Assembly (NCBI GenBank): GCA_019120175.1
Contig: DWVP01000006.1
Location: 1 to 64,000 of the forward strand
DNA from: Candidatus Corynebacterium faecigallinarum
Lineage (GTDB): Bacteria; Actinomycetota; Actinomycetes; Mycobacteriales; Mycobacteriaceae
DNA length: 64,000 bases
Direction: 5' to 3'
The notes below the pieces were generated by a model. The model saw nothing but the letters and a program-made list of their open reading frames with translations, was not told the DNA's origin and did no database searches. The first letter of the stretch is position 1. Every line of letters starts with the position of its first letter. Of the stretch, positions 51,868 to 62,299 are shown piece by piece. The position numbers and the translations under genes are program-made.

Positions 51868-52426
51868 GACCCTGATTTTCCGGCACTGACGGGCGAGCTC
51901 ACCAGGGGCTTCTCCAGAATGTGGATGACACGCCGAGGACGCCGTTCCGAGGCAGGGAAACCCGTGCCGAAGTTGTCCACACTCCAGGGGTGCTCCAGTT
52001 GTACATCTTCGCTGCGCACGGTAGGGTTCCGTACTGCAGTATGTCTGCCCGTCAGGTGCCGACACTCAGGTCGGGGTCACCGTCACCGAAGCCAGTTCTT
52101 CGGAGACTGCCCCGCCACGCCGATGAAAGCGCAGGTACACGCCTCGTGCGTCGCCGTCGGTGAGGAGTCGTCGATCACACGTGCCGGGTGGTCAGCACTG
52201 ACATCGCGTAGGTAAAGCGTGATCCGAACATGTGGCCCGTCCGTCAACGGTCCCCGAACTCGACGAGAGATACGGGGTTACTGGGCGGGGACAACCCAGG
52301 ATGCCTGCCAGGACGACCGATGAATCGAGGACATCTCGGCAAGTCGGCCGTAAGAAGAACCGTCAACCTGAACTTTTGAAAGCGAGGAAGGGGAGAGGCG
52401 CACCAGATTCCGCAGATCGGAATCGA
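51868..52426. other. Long gap between the M23 gene and rpsB
   Basis: Holds the divergent promoters of both genes, but no certain -35/-10 pair is visible. A TTGTCCACA, matching the actinobacterial DnaA box, lies at about 51975-51983. Open frames in this stretch lack ribosome sites and conserved features. The 3' part is probably rpsB leader. Confidence 0.4.
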
Positions 52427-52470
52427 CTCGAGACCGACCAGGTACCGACCGGTACCGCCCCGGTGTCGAG
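52427..52470 (+). promoter_or_regulatory. Hairpin in the rpsB leader
   Basis: Two 20-nt arms (52427-52446 and 52451-52470) around a GACC loop: CTCGA/TCGAG at the base, ACCG/CGGT in the middle and GGTACC/GGTACC at the top, with one mismatch and a 4-nt internal loop. There is no T-run, so it is more likely a leader RNA structure than a terminator. It ends 32 nt before the rpsB start. Confidence 0.5.
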
Positions 52471-52502
52471 AAGGTGAATCCCGCGAACTCCCCTGAAATA
52501 TC

Positions 52503-53351
52503 ATGGCTGTTGTCACCATGCGCGAACTGCTGGACGCCGGCGTCCACTTCGGTCACCAGACCCGTCGTTGGAACCCGAAGATGAAGCGTTTCATCTTCAC
52601 CGACCGTAACGGCATCTACATCATCGACCTGCAGCAGACTCTGACCTTCATCGACGAGGCCTACGAGTTCGTCAAGGAGACCGTCGCCCACGGCGGGAAC
52701 GTCCTGTACGTCGGCACCAAGAAGCAGGCCCAGGAGGCCATCGCCACCGAGGCCGAGCGCGTCGGTATGCCCTACGTCAACCACCGTTGGCTCGGCGGCA
52801 TGCTCACCAACTTCCAGACCGTTGCGAAGCGTCTGCGCCGTCTCAAGGAGCTCCAGGCAATGGAGGCTGCCGAGGACGGCTACGCCGGTCGCACCAAGAA
52901 GGAAACCCTGATGCTGACCCGCGAGCGCAACAAGCTCGAGCGCGTCCTGGGCGGCATCGCGGACATGAACAAGGTTCCGTCCGCACTGTGGATCGTCGAC
53001 ACCAACAAGGAGCACATCGCGGTCTCCGAGGCCAAGAAGCTCAACATCCCGGTCGTCGCCATCCTGGACACCAACTGCGACCCGGACGACGTCAACTTCC
53101 CGATCCCGGGTAACGACGACGCCATCCGCGCCACCACCGTCCTGACCTCCGTCATCTCCTCCGCCGTCGAGGCTGGCCGTGCCGCTCGCGCTGAGCGCCA
53201 GGCTGCTGCCGCCGCCGAGGCCGCCGGAGACGCCGAGGTCGCTGCTGTTGTCGAGAAGGCCGAAGAGGCCCAGGGCGACAACGCCGCCGAGATCGCCGCC
53301 AGCGAGGTCGCCGCCGAGGAGACCGCCGCCAAGGAGACCTCCGCCGAGTAG
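52503..53351 (+). CDS. rpsB: 30S ribosomal protein S2
   Basis: 282 residues. The S2 core is clear: [49 protein letters not shown] and [18 protein letters not shown]. After residue 225 there is an Ala/Glu-rich acidic tail ([19 protein letters not shown]), similar in style to the S16 tail. ATG 52503 has no good ribosome site despite presumably high expression. tsf follows after 120 nt. Confidence 0.96.
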   Translation: MAVVTMRELLDAGVHFGHQTRRWNPKMKRFIFTDRNGIYIIDLQQTLTFIDEAYEFVKETVAHGGNVLYVGTKKQAQEAIATEAERVGMPYVNHRWLGGMLTNFQTVAKRLRRLKELQAMEAAEDGYAGRTKKETLMLTRERNKLERVLGGIADMNKVPSALWIVDTNKEHIAVSEAKKLNIPVVAILDTNCDPDDVNFPIPGNDDAIRATTVLTSVISSAVEAGRAARAERQAAAAAEAAGDAEVAAVVEKAEEAQGDNAAEIAASEVAAEETAAKETSAE

Positions 53352-53471
53352 TACCTGCCGGGTAGGCCAGGTACGACACTGGCTGATCCCACAGGCTGTA
53401 CTTCCCGGTGCCGGGCCCTCCCAACAGGTCCCGGCACCTCACTTCCACCAAAAGAAGGAGGATCGCCTCAC

Positions 53472-54290
53472 ATGGCGAACTACACCGCCGCTGAAGTCAA
53501 GAAGCTGCGCGAGCTCACCGGCTCCGGCATGCTCGACTGCAAGAAGGCTCTCGAGGAAGCTGCCGGCGACTTCGACAAGGCTGTCGAGATCCTGCGCATC
53601 AAGGGTGCCAAGGACGTGGGCAAGCGCGCCGAGCGCACCGCTGCCGAGGGCCTGATCGCTGTCTCCGGCCACACCATGATCGAGATCAACTCCGAGACCG
53701 ACTTCGTGGCCAAGAACTCCGATTTCATCGAGTTCGCCAACCGCGTCGCCGCCGCTGCTGCCGCCGCCAAGGCCAACAGCCAGGAGGAGCTCGCCAACGC
53801 CGACCTCGACGGCCAGACCGCCGACGCCGCCCTGCAGGAGCTCTCCGCCAAGATCGGTGAGAAGCTGCAGCTGCGCCGCGCGATCACCGTCGACGGCGAC
53901 AAGGTTGCCGTCTACCTGCACCACCGTTCCGCCGACCTGCCCCCGTCGGTGGGTGTGCTGGTGTCCTACACCGGTGAGGACGAGGGCGCAGCCAAGGCCG
54001 CAGCCATGCAGGTTGCCGCGCTGAAGGCCACCTACCTCTCCTCCGAGGACGTCCCCGCCGAGATCGTCGCCAAGGAGCGCGAGATCGCCGAGGCCACCGC
54101 TCGTGAGGAAGGCAAGCCGGAGAAGGCTCTGCCGAACATCATCGAGGGTCGCCTCAAGGGCTACTTCAAGGACGCCTGCCTCCTGGAGCAGCCGTCCGTC
54201 ACCGAGTCCAAGAAGACCGTCAAGGCCGTCATGGACGAGGCCGGAGTCACCCTGACCGGGTTCGCCCGCTTCGAGGTTGGACAGGGCTAA
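53472..54290 (+). CDS. tsf: Translation elongation factor Ts
   Basis: 272 residues. Exchanges GDP for GTP on EF-Tu. N-terminal [27 protein letters not shown], the core ETDFVAKN (about 75-82) and [10 protein letters not shown] near the C-terminus are standard. ATG 53472 follows AAAGAAGGAGGATCGCCTCAC, a strong ribosome site, in contrast to rpsB. A terminator-like hairpin follows. Confidence 0.97.
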   Translation: MANYTAAEVKKLRELTGSGMLDCKKALEEAAGDFDKAVEILRIKGAKDVGKRAERTAAEGLIAVSGHTMIEINSETDFVAKNSDFIEFANRVAAAAAAAKANSQEELANADLDGQTADAALQELSAKIGEKLQLRRAITVDGDKVAVYLHHRSADLPPSVGVLVSYTGEDEGAAKAAAMQVAALKATYLSSEDVPAEIVAKEREIAEATAREEGKPEKALPNIIEGRLKGYFKDACLLEQPSVTESKKTVKAVMDEAGVTLTGFARFEVGQG

Positions 54291-54301
54291 CTGTCCCAGC
54301 T

Positions 54302-54341
54302 AACCCGTCGGCGGCATGCAGCAGCGTGCCGACGGCGGGTT
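54302..54341 (+). terminator. Hairpin after tsf
   Basis: AACCCG...GGCATGC pairs with GCGTGCC...CGGGTT around AGCA, with small mismatches. T-poor downstream, so termination may be partial. Confidence 0.55.
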
Positions 54342-54456
54342 CACTGCTGTCTGCCCCGTTCTTCTGGCAGGATGGAACGGGTCAGAGTAGCCCACCCCCC
54401 TGCCCCTCACTTCCACAAATCTTTATCCTTTATCGATCCCACAAGGAGAAACAACG

Positions 54457-55179
54457 GTGACTGCCAGCGAGACGACCGGTTACAAGCGCGTGATGCTGAA
54501 GCTGGGTGGTGAGATGTTCGGTGGCGGCAAGGTCGGTATCGACCCTGACGTGGTCGAGAACGTCGCCCGCCAGATCGCCGAGGTCGCCAGCGGGGGTGCG
54601 GAGATCGCCGTGGTCATCGGCGGCGGCAACTTCTTCCGCGGCGCCGAACTGCAGCAGCGTGGCCTGGACCGTGCCCGCTCGGACTACATGGGCATGCTCG
54701 GCACGGTGATGAACTGCCTGGCACTGCAGGACTTCCTGGAGAAGCACGGCATCGACACCCGCGTGCAGACCTCGATCAACATGGCGCAGGTCGCCGAGCC
54801 CTACCTGCCGCTGCGCGCCGACCGTCACCTGGAGAAGGGCCGCGTGGTCATCTTCGGTGCCGGCATGGGCATGCCGTACTTCTCCACCGACACCACCGCC
54901 GCCCAGCGTGCGCTGGAGATCGGGTGCGAGGTGCTGCTGATGGCCAAGGGCGTCGACGGTGTCTACAGTGACGACCCGCGCACCAACCCGGATGCGGAGC
55001 TGTTCACCGAGATCACTCACCGGGAGGTCATCGAGCGTGGCCTGAAGGTCGCCGACGCCACCGCCTTCAGCCTGTGCATGGACAACAACATGCCCATGCT
55101 GGTCTTCAACCTGCTGACCGAGGGCAACATCGCCCGCGCGGTGGGCGGCGAGAAGATCGGGACGCTCGTCGCGTCCTGA
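54457..55179 (+). CDS. pyrH: UMP kinase
   Basis: 240 residues. Phosphorylates UMP to UDP. Amino-acid-kinase motifs: [49 protein letters not shown] and [16 protein letters not shown]. The GTG start follows AAGGAGAAACAACG, a strong ribosome site. frr follows after 215 nt. Confidence 0.96.
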   Translation: MTASETTGYKRVMLKLGGEMFGGGKVGIDPDVVENVARQIAEVASGGAEIAVVIGGGNFFRGAELQQRGLDRARSDYMGMLGTVMNCLALQDFLEKHGIDTRVQTSINMAQVAEPYLPLRADRHLEKGRVVIFGAGMGMPYFSTDTTAAQRALEIGCEVLLMAKGVDGVYSDDPRTNPDAELFTEITHREVIERGLKVADATAFSLCMDNNMPMLVFNLLTEGNIARAVGGEKIGTLVAS

Positions 55180-55394
55180 CCGGTTCGTCCGGACCGATGC
55201 GTCCTGACCCCGCCCCGGTTGCTGCCGGGGCGCGCCCGTGTGCGCCGTGGTGGGGAGGTGGGGCGCCACGGCTGGTAGATTTGTCTCTGGATACAGACGT
55301 GCCGGGCAGAGACCCCTTGAGTCTGCGACGAACGCTCGACAACACCGTCCGCGGCGAACCACGCTGCCGGACCACACCAAAGGACTGCGCTGAG

Positions 55395-55952
55395 ATGATT
55401 GATGACACCCTGCTCGAGGCCGAGGAATACATGACCCGGTCGGTGGACCACGTCCGTGAGGACCTCACCACCATCCGTACCGGCCGTGCCAACCCGGCGA
55501 TGTTCAACGGCGTCTTCGGCGAGTACTACGGCGTCCGCACGCCGATCACTCAGATGGCCACCATCAGCGTGCCGGAGCCGCGCATGCTGATCATCAAGCC
55601 CTACGAGATGTCGGTGATGAACGAGATCGAGAACGCGATCCGCAACTCCGACCTCGGCGTCAACCCGACCAACGACGGCCAGGTGCTGCGTGTCACCGTC
55701 CCGCAGCTCACCGAGGAGCGTCGTAAGGAGCTGGTGAAGGTCGCCAAGTCCAAGGGCGAGGACGCCAAGATCGCCATCCGCAACATCCGCCGCAAGGGCA
55801 TGGACGCCCTGTCGAAGATCCAGAAGGACGGCGACGCCGGCGAAGACGAGGTCAAGGCCGCGGAGAAGGAGCTCGACAAGGTCACCTCCGAGTATGTCGG
55901 CCAGGTCGATGCCGTCGTCGACGCCAAGGAAAAGGAACTGATGGAGGTCTAG
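55395..55952 (+). CDS. frr: Ribosome recycling factor
   Basis: 185 residues, exact family length. Splits post-termination ribosomes with EF-G. Recognised by [38 protein letters not shown] across 34-71, [14 protein letters not shown] and [13 protein letters not shown] 55395 has AAAGGA 11 nt upstream. The stop overlaps the cdsA GTG (TAGTG). Confidence 0.97.
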   Translation: MIDDTLLEAEEYMTRSVDHVREDLTTIRTGRANPAMFNGVFGEYYGVRTPITQMATISVPEPRMLIIKPYEMSVMNEIENAIRNSDLGVNPTNDGQVLRVTVPQLTEERRKELVKVAKSKGEDAKIAIRNIRRKGMDALSKIQKDGDAGEDEVKAAEKELDKVTSEYVGQVDAVVDAKEKELMEV

Positions 55953-56896
55953 TGGACCTCCCTCGACAGGACAGTAGAAGACCAGGCGACGTGAACGCAG
56001 AGAAAAGGTCGAGTGACCACGGTGAGCATCTCCGGCTCCCGCAGCCCAAGAACTCCGCGGGACGCAACCTCCCCGTCGCCATCGCCTCCGGCGTCGGCCT
56101 CGGTGCGATTGTCGTCGTCGCGCTGATCCTCCCGTTCTACGTCTGGTACGTCGTCATCGCCGTGGCGATGGCACTGGCCACCGGTGAGGTCTGGAAGCGA
56201 CTGCAGGAGAAGGGCTACGAGCTCAACCTGCCGGTCCTGCTGGTCGGTGGCCAGGCGATGATCTGGCTGGGTTGGCCATTCGGGGCGGTGGGCATCCTCT
56301 CCGCCTTCGCGCTGTCCGCCGTGGTCTCGGTGGTTGTCCGGCTGTTCCACAACGGGCGGGAGAAAGCCCCGGAGAACTGGTTGCGTGACGCCGGGATCTC
56401 CGTGTTCATCCTGGTGTGGATCCCGCTGTGCGGTGCCTTCGGTGCCAATCTGGCGATGCTGAGCCTGGATGATGTCAACGGTTGGGCGTTCATCATCACC
56501 TTCATGCTGTGCGTGGTGGCTTCGGACGTCGGCGGTTTCGCCGCCGGAGTGTTCTTCGGCAGCCACCCGATGGTCCCGGCAATCAGCCCGAAGAAGTCCT
56601 GGGAGGGTTTCGTCGGTTCGGTCACCGGCGCGGCGATCGTCGGCGTGCTCTGCGTGCTCTTCCTGCTCAAGCTCACCGACCCGGTGCACTACCTGCTGGG
56701 TATCGGCCTGGGTATCGGGCTCGCACTGTGCGCGACCCTGGGGGACCTGGTCGAGTCGCAGTTCAAGCGCGACCTGGGCATCAAGGACATGTCCCAGATG
56801 ATCCCGGCCCACGGTGGGCTGATGGACCGGCTGGACGGCATGCTGCCCGCGGCGATGCTCACCTGGATCGTGCTGACCGCCGTCGGGGCGTCCTGA
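55952..56896 (+). CDS. cdsA: Phosphatidate cytidylyltransferase
   Basis: 314 residues with about 8 membrane segments. Makes CDP-diacylglycerol from phosphatidic acid and CTP, the entry to phospholipid synthesis. The C-terminal signature GDLVESQFKRDLGIKDMSQMIPAHGGLMDRLDGML is present (about 262-297). A basic, polar N-terminus of about 38 residues precedes the first helix; the GTG at 55991 is an alternative start. Coupled to frr by overlap. Confidence 0.94.
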   Translation: MDLPRQDSRRPGDVNAEKRSSDHGEHLRLPQPKNSAGRNLPVAIASGVGLGAIVVVALILPFYVWYVVIAVAMALATGEVWKRLQEKGYELNLPVLLVGGQAMIWLGWPFGAVGILSAFALSAVVSVVVRLFHNGREKAPENWLRDAGISVFILVWIPLCGAFGANLAMLSLDDVNGWAFIITFMLCVVASDVGGFAAGVFFGSHPMVPAISPKKSWEGFVGSVTGAAIVGVLCVLFLLKLTDPVHYLLGIGLGIGLALCATLGDLVESQFKRDLGIKDMSQMIPAHGGLMDRLDGMLPAAMLTWIVLTAVGAS

Positions 56897-56973
56897 CCGG
56901 TCCCGCTCGGTCCTGGAGCCCGGAGCGTCCTGAACCCCAGCACGTCCATACCGGTCCCGGCCCGGCGGTGTGT

Positions 56974-57483
56974 CTACCGCTTGCGCCGGGACTTCTTCTT
57001 GCGGTCGGGGTGGCTGATCTGGCGGCGCAGCTGGATCATGCGCACCCCGCCGACGCAGGCCATCACCAGGGCACCACCGATGGCGGCGATGAGCATGCCG
57101 ACACCGATGGGGAAGTTCCACTCCCAGACGAACATCTGGAGCCGCACGGAGTCCAGGTTCTGCAGGATGAACAGCAGCAGCAGTACCAGCACCACCGCGC
57201 CGATAATGAGGGCCACCCAGGTGGTGCCTGCCCTGGAGCCGCTCACCGAGTGGTTCTGGGACGAGGTCGACTCAGCTGACGCATCCTCAGCAGCGGGTAT
57301 CTCCACCGACTCGGGGAGGGGCTCGAGCTCCGTGCGGCCTGCGGCATCACCGGTGGCGGCAGCGTCGGCGCTGCCCGCTGCGCCTGCCTCGGTGCCAGTC
57401 TCGGTGCCAGCCTCGGCAGCGGTCTCATCGCCAGCCTGCCTGGCACCCTCGGGTCGGGTGCCATCCTGTGAGTTTCTCGTCAT
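56974..57483 (-). CDS. LapA-domain (DUF1049) membrane protein
   Basis: 169 residues. About 80 polar residues rich in Ala, Glu, Thr and Gly come first, then two membrane helices (TWVALIIGAVVLVLLLLFIL and GVGMLIAAIGGALVMACVGG) separated by a short loop with QNLDSVRLQMFVWEWNFP, the LapA/DUF1049 pattern, and a basic tail. Function in actinobacteria is unknown. It is transcribed opposite to cdsA and rlmN. Confidence 0.8.
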   Translation of the reverse strand: MTRNSQDGTRPEGARQAGDETAAEAGTETGTEAGAAGSADAAATGDAAGRTELEPLPESVEIPAAEDASAESTSSQNHSVSGSRAGTTWVALIIGAVVLVLLLLFILQNLDSVRLQMFVWEWNFPIGVGMLIAAIGGALVMACVGGVRMIQLRRQISHPDRKKKSRRKR

Positions 57484-57564
57484 GCCTCCCAAGTTTAGGC
57501 GTAACCTTCGTCTCATGTGGCACCTGACCAGCGCCACGATGTGCCAGAACCAGCCCCGACGTGC

Positions 57565-57570
57565 CATAAT
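57565..57570 (+). promoter_or_regulatory. -10 hexamer CATAAT of rlmN
   Basis: CATAAT, 9 nt before ATG 57580, with no Shine-Dalgarno. The opposing LapA-domain gene begins 82 nt upstream. Confidence 0.45.
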
Positions 57571-57579
57571 GGCGGTCTT

Positions 57580-58701
57580 ATGACTAGTACGTCCCAGCCG
57601 GTCCAACTGCAGTTCAAGGCCCCCACCCGTGGCATGCCGCCGACCCACCTCGCCGACCTCACCGACGAGGCGGTCACCGATGCCGTCAAGGAGGCCGGGC
57701 TGCCGGCCTTCCGTGCCAAGCAGATCAACAACCAGTACTACGGCCGTCTCGAGGGTGATCCCTCGGCGATGACCGATCTGCCGGAAGCATTGCGTCCCAC
57801 CGTGAAGGACGCCCTGTTCCCCACGTTGATGGACCCGATCCGCCACGTCTCCTGTGACGAGGGGCAGACCCGCAAGACCCTCTGGAAGCTGCACGACGGC
57901 ACCCTGCTGGAGTCGGTGCTGATGCGCTACCCGGATCGGTCGACGCTCTGCATCTCCTCCCAGGCCGGCTGCGGCATGGCCTGCCCGTTCTGCGCCACCG
58001 GCCAGGGCGGACTGGACCGCAACCTGTCCACCGGCGAGATCGTCGAGCAGGTCCGCGCTGCGGCGAAGGCCATGCGCGACGGCGAGGTCGAGGGTGGCGA
58101 AGGACGTCTGTCCAATATCGTCTTCATGGGCATGGGTGAGCCGCTGGCGAACTACAAGCGCGTGGTGTCCGCCATCAAGCGGATCACCTCCCCGGCCCCG
58201 GGTGGCTTCGGCATCTCGGCGCGCAACATCACCGTCTCGACCGTGGGCCTGGCTCCGGCGATCCGCCGGCTCGCCGACGAAGGCATGCACATGCGCCTGG
58301 CCGTCAGCCTGCACTGCCCGGACGATGAGCTCCGCGACACCCTGGTCCCGGTGAACAACCGCTGGTCGATCGACGAGGTCCTCGACGCCGCCCGGTACTA
58401 CGCCGATGCGTCCGGACGCCGCGTCTCCATCGAGTACGCCCTGATCCGCGATATCAACGATCACCCGTGGCGCGCCGACCTGCTCGGTAAGAAGTTGCGC
58501 GGTGCCCTGGGCAACCAGGTGCACGTGAACCTCATCCCGCTGAACCCCACGCCGGGTTCGAAGTGGGACGCCTCGCCGAAGCCGGTGCAGGACGAGTTCG
58601 TCCGCCGGGTCATCGCCCAGGGCGTGGCCTGCACGGTGCGTGACACCCGCGGCGAGGAGATCGCCGCGGCCTGTGGCCAGCTCGCCGCCGAGGAGAACTA
58701 G
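57580..58701 (+). CDS. rlmN: Dual-specificity 23S rRNA A2503 / tRNA A37 methyltransferase
   Basis: 373 residues. Radical-SAM enzyme that makes 2-methyladenosine in 23S rRNA and some tRNAs. The iron-sulfur cysteines are C131, C135 and C138 in CGMACPFC. Other motifs are [28 protein letters not shown] and [16 protein letters not shown]. The C-terminal catalytic Cys lies in [21 protein letters not shown]. Confidence 0.96.
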   Translation: MTSTSQPVQLQFKAPTRGMPPTHLADLTDEAVTDAVKEAGLPAFRAKQINNQYYGRLEGDPSAMTDLPEALRPTVKDALFPTLMDPIRHVSCDEGQTRKTLWKLHDGTLLESVLMRYPDRSTLCISSQAGCGMACPFCATGQGGLDRNLSTGEIVEQVRAAAKAMRDGEVEGGEGRLSNIVFMGMGEPLANYKRVVSAIKRITSPAPGGFGISARNITVSTVGLAPAIRRLADEGMHMRLAVSLHCPDDELRDTLVPVNNRWSIDEVLDAARYYADASGRRVSIEYALIRDINDHPWRADLLGKKLRGALGNQVHVNLIPLNPTPGSKWDASPKPVQDEFVRRVIAQGVACTVRDTRGEEIAAACGQLAAEEN

Positions 58702-58747
58702 GCTCCTCCGGCCGTCCGGCTGGCATTCCGTCCGGCCGTGCCAGCGA

Positions 58748-58824
58748 CCTGCCCGGCGGTGCCACCGGCCTGCCCGGCGGTGCCACCGGCCCGCTCGGCT
58801 GTGCCACCGGCCCGCTCGGCTGTG
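58748..58824. repeat. 21-bp tandem repeat between rlmN and the DUF2631 gene
   Basis: Three and a half copies of a 21-bp GC-rich unit, CCTGCCCGGCGGTGCCACCGG, the later copies reading CCCGCTCGGCTGTGCCACCGG. It starts about 45 bp after rlmN. No function is apparent. Confidence 0.85.
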
Positions 58825-59141
58825 TGCGTCACTTTTAGTACCGCGCGCGATTTCCACATAGCGAGACCTGCAGGTCAGCGACGTGCAGTTGCTCTGCGGA
58901 AAACGGGGGAGGTGTGATCGATTTTCTCGTGGGGGATCAGGCCATGATTCGTGGGGGACCAGGCCGCGGCAGCGGCAGGTGAATCCTGGCCGTCACCACA
59001 GCCAGGACAGTCACCACCGCCAGGACAGTCCGGGCGAGAAAAGAAAACGACCCCGCCTCCCGGAAAGGGGAGTCGGGGTCGAGACCGAGTAGTGCGGGGC
59101 GGGCGGGGCAGCGGGAACCGCGGCCGACGCGCGCTGTCCGA
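58825..59141. other. Gap between the tandem repeat and the DUF2631 gene end
   Basis: No convincing gene. Both flanking genes end toward it, so it should hold terminators; CCCGCCTCCCGGAAAGGGGAGTCGGGG near 59050-59080 forms an imperfect hairpin that may serve the minus-strand gene. Repeated CACCACAGCCAGGACAGT and CACCACCGCCAGGACAGT lie at about 58994-59030. Confidence 0.4.
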
Positions 59142-59642
59142 CTAGTGGGCCAGGCCGTGCTTCGGGGTGGCGATCTCCTTCGGGCCGTCGACACCCTCAC
59201 CCGGCAGGTTCCAGGCGCGCAGGTCGGCGGTGGTCAGCTCGGCGTAGACGCCGGTGAGGTTGTTCTGGTCGTCGACCCAGTTCGGCTCCTGGTGACCCAG
59301 CGGCTTGTTGTGCGCGGTGACGGTCTTGCGCGGCTCCGGCAGCACGCGGCCCGGGCGGGAGATCCGGGCGTAGAAGAAGACGCCGATCAGAGTCAGTGCA
59401 CCGAGGACACCCAGCCAGATGTCCTCGACACGGCCGTGGTGGTTACCGAAGAACATGCCGAAGAGGGACAGGCCGCCCAGCACACCGATGACGATGGTGG
59501 TCTTCCGCGGGAACTGGTGCCAGCCCCATGCGGCGGACGGCTCGTCCTCGGTGGAGACGCCGTTGTGAACTTCCACCTTCGTACCGTGGTTACCATGTCC
59601 GGACACTTCGTGATCCTCCTGCTCTCGGTCGGCAGTGGTCAT
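59142..59642 (-). CDS. DUF2631 membrane protein
   Basis: 166 residues. An acidic polar N-terminus ends in [14 protein letters not shown], followed by two membrane helices ([17 protein letters not shown] and [18 protein letters not shown]) and a polar tail. This is the DUF2631 pattern seen next to dxr in Corynebacteriales; function unknown. ATG 59642 is chosen; a six-codon frame (MPATGR) just upstream ends in a TGA overlapping this ATG, hinting at coupling. Confidence 0.78.
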   Translation of the reverse strand: MTTADREQEDHEVSGHGNHGTKVEVHNGVSTEDEPSAAWGWHQFPRKTTIVIGVLGGLSLFGMFFGNHHGRVEDIWLGVLGALTLIGVFFYARISRPGRVLPEPRKTVTAHNKPLGHQEPNWVDDQNNLTGVYAELTTADLRAWNLPGEGVDGPKEIATPKHGLAH

Positions 59643-59807
59643 CTGCCGGTTGCTGGCATCTATTCTTGCATATCCGTCCCCGCGGGTGAACTTCGGCACA
59701 CAGTCTGGTTCCCCCGAATGTGCCCCCCAGCGTCACACCCCAGCGTCATCAGGAGCTTCATTCGGCTTGCCAGAGAGTTGTCAGACTGGTGTGGAACAAT
59801 GGGACGG

Positions 59808-60983
59808 GTGAAGAAGCGCGTAGTAGTTCTCGGGAGCACCGGGTCGATCGGGACCCTGGCCCTGGAGATCATCGAGGTCAATCCGGACATCTTCGAGCTG
59901 GTCGGGATCTCTGCCCATGGGTCGAAGCCGGAGGCACTGTTGGGGCAGATTCGCCGGTTCGGCCTGTCCGCCGACCGGGTCGCCGTCTCCAGCCCGCGCA
60001 CCGCCGACCTCATCGAGACCGAGATCGACGGCCATGTCATCCGCGGCACCGACTCGGCTCGCCGTCTGGTGGAGCGGACGGAGTTGGGCACGCACGACGT
60101 CGTCCTCAACGCGCTGGTGGGTTCATTGGGATTGGACGCCACGATGGCGACCTTGGAGGGGCCGGCGCGGTTGGCTCTGGCGAACAAGGAGTCGCTGGTC
60201 GCCGGCGGCCAGCTGGTGCTGGACACCGCGGGTCCGGGCCAGTTGGTGCCGGTGGATTCGGAGCATTCGGCGATGGCGCAGTGCCTGCGTTCCGGTGCCC
60301 ACGAGGAGGTCGCGGAGCTGGTGCTCACGGCGTCCGGCGGCCCGTTCCGCGGTTATACGCGTGACCAGCTCGCCGAGGTCACCCCGCTGGCGGCGGCGAA
60401 CCACCCGACGTGGTCGATGGGGCAGATGAAGGCACTGAACAACTCGTCGATGGTGAACAAGGGGCTGGAGCTTATCGAGGCGTCATTGTTGTTCGACGTC
60501 CCGGCCGAGCGGATCACGGTGACCGTGCACCCGCAGCTGGTGGTGCATTCGATGGTGACCTTCACCGACGGGTCGACGATCGCCCAGGCGTCCCCGCCAT
60601 CGTGGAAGCTGCCGATCAGTCATGCGTTGGGATGGCCGCGGCGGGTCGCCGGTGTGCATCACCCGGTGGATTTCCGACAGTCCCACACCTGGGACTTCGA
60701 GCCCCTTGACGAGGAGGTGTTCCCGGCGGTGCGTCTTGCCCGTCAGGCCGTCACCGCTGGTGGCTGCATGCCCGCGGTCTACAATGCGGCGAATGAGGAG
60801 GCCGCCGTGGAGTTCCTCAACGGCACCCTGGGCTTCCCCCGGATCGTCGACACCATTGACGCTGTGCTGCAGGACTGCGCCCAGTTCACCGCGGCACCGG
60901 ATTCCATCGAGGACGTTCTTGCCGCCGAGCGTGCAGCCCGGACCGCGGCGCATGAGAGGATGTCCGGGTGGATTTCTGGATAG
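59808..60983 (+). CDS. dxr: 1-deoxy-D-xylulose 5-phosphate reductoisomerase
   Basis: 391 residues. First committed step of the MEP isoprenoid pathway: converts DXP to MEP with NADPH. Motifs: [18 protein letters not shown] (nucleotide binding), [25 protein letters not shown] and TASGGPFRG, and the flexible-loop region [31 protein letters not shown] 59808 is used because AACAAT lies 7 nt upstream; ATG 59799 would add three residues. It overlaps rip1 by 16 nt. Confidence 0.95.
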   Translation: MKKRVVVLGSTGSIGTLALEIIEVNPDIFELVGISAHGSKPEALLGQIRRFGLSADRVAVSSPRTADLIETEIDGHVIRGTDSARRLVERTELGTHDVVLNALVGSLGLDATMATLEGPARLALANKESLVAGGQLVLDTAGPGQLVPVDSEHSAMAQCLRSGAHEEVAELVLTASGGPFRGYTRDQLAEVTPLAAANHPTWSMGQMKALNNSSMVNKGLELIEASLLFDVPAERITVTVHPQLVVHSMVTFTDGSTIAQASPPSWKLPISHALGWPRRVAGVHHPVDFRQSHTWDFEPLDEEVFPAVRLARQAVTAGGCMPAVYNAANEEAAVEFLNGTLGFPRIVDTIDAVLQDCAQFTAAPDSIEDVLAAERAARTAAHERMSGWISG

Positions 60984-62212
60984 GGGTACTTCTCTTCGCC
61001 CTCGGCATCGGCGTGACCATCGCCCTGCACGAGGCTGGTCACATGATGGCGGCGCGTGCCTGCGGCATGCGGGTGCGCCGTTACTTCATCGGATTCGGTC
61101 CCACGGTGTGGTCCACCACCCGTGGTCACACCGAATACGGGTTCAAGGCTGTCCCGCTCGGTGGGTTCTGCGATATCGCCGGCATGACCGTCAACGACCC
61201 GTGGACGGGGGAGGAAGAGCCGTACCTGATGATCGACCGCCCAGCGTGGCAGCGATTGTTCGTCATGTTCGCCGGCATCCTGGTCAACCTGATCCTGGGT
61301 GTGCTGATCATCTTCTCCGTCGCGATCAGCTTCGGGCTGCCGTCGACCGCCGAGCAGAAGCTCGAGCCGGTCGCCGCGGAGCTGGTGTGTTCCCCGGTGA
61401 GCCTGGAGGACGCCGAGAACGCGACCGAGGAGAACCCGAACTGCTCCGGTGAGGGCGCCGCCGCGGCGTCCGGCGTGCAGGTTGGTGACCGCTTCACCAT
61501 GGTGGACGGCCAGGACATCGTGGAGTTCCCCGATGTCATCGCCGCCGTCCAGGCCGCCGGTGCGGACGCTGCGGACGCTGGCACCGAGGTCGGCGGCACC
61601 ACCACCGTCCCGGCGACGGTGGAGCGCGACGGACGCAGCGTTGACCTGGACCTGCAGGTCGCCGTGGTGGAGCGGGAGGACGGCCCCACCGGTGCGATCG
61701 GTGTGAGTGTCCGGGTCCCGGAGCAGGAGATGGTGGACTACAACCCGGTCACCGCCATCGGCGGCACGGCCGACTTCACCTGGTTCATCGGCAAGGAGAC
61801 CGTCAACGCGCTGCTGGATCTGCCGGAGCGCTACTGGCCGGTGGTGCAGTCCATCTTCGGTGGTGAGCGGCAGATGGACAGCCCGGTGAGTGTCGTCGGA
61901 GCGTCCCACGCCGGTGGTCAGCTGGTGGAGCAGGAGCAGTGGATGAGCTTCCTGCTGCTGCTGGCGAACCTGAACTTCTTCCTGGCGGTGTTCAACATGG
62001 TGCCGCTGCCGCCGCTGGACGGTGGCCACGCCATGGTCGTGGTGTGGGAGAAGATCCGCGACTGGATCCGTCGTAAGCGTGGCCTGGAGCCCGGCGGCCC
62101 GGTGGACTACGTCAAGCTCATGCCGTTGACCTACGTGGCGACCGCGGTGCTGCTGATCTTCGGTGTCACGGTGATCATCGCCGACGTGGTGAATCCACTG
62201 AGACTGTTCTGA
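60968..62212 (+). CDS. rip1: Site-2 intramembrane zinc protease, Rip1/RseP family
   Basis: 414 residues. Cleaves membrane-bound regulators within the bilayer; in mycobacteria Rip1 acts on anti-sigma factors. The HEAGH zinc motif is at 21-25 in the first helix, the second zinc motif LDGGH at about 350 ([13 protein letters not shown]). A PDZ-like region (about 140-250) lies between membrane helices and carries an Ala/Glu/Asn-rich insert. GTG 60968 overlaps the end of dxr, so the two are coupled. In relatives ispG follows; here a PBP gene follows. Confidence 0.93.
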   Translation: MDFWIGVLLFALGIGVTIALHEAGHMMAARACGMRVRRYFIGFGPTVWSTTRGHTEYGFKAVPLGGFCDIAGMTVNDPWTGEEEPYLMIDRPAWQRLFVMFAGILVNLILGVLIIFSVAISFGLPSTAEQKLEPVAAELVCSPVSLEDAENATEENPNCSGEGAAAASGVQVGDRFTMVDGQDIVEFPDVIAAVQAAGADAADAGTEVGGTTTVPATVERDGRSVDLDLQVAVVEREDGPTGAIGVSVRVPEQEMVDYNPVTAIGGTADFTWFIGKETVNALLDLPERYWPVVQSIFGGERQMDSPVSVVGASHAGGQLVEQEQWMSFLLLLANLNFFLAVFNMVPLPPLDGGHAMVVVWEKIRDWIRRKRGLEPGGPVDYVKLMPLTYVATAVLLIFGVTVIIADVVNPLRLF

Positions 62213-62287
62213 CCGGTCTGACTCAGCACCTGTTCTGAGCAGGGGACTGGGGCCGTGTCTGTTCCGGATCCGTGCTGCTGACGCTGC

Positions 62288-62293
62288 TACCGT
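62288..62293 (+). promoter_or_regulatory. -10 hexamer TACCGT of the PBP lipoprotein gene
   Basis: TACCGT, 6 nt before ATG 62300; no Shine-Dalgarno. Confidence 0.4.
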
Positions 62294-62299
62294 CAGTCC

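Noticed and set aside
52232..52477. An 81-codon frame in the rpsB upstream region
   Set aside because: No ribosome site, no conserved look, and it covers the leader hairpin; more likely untranslated leader.
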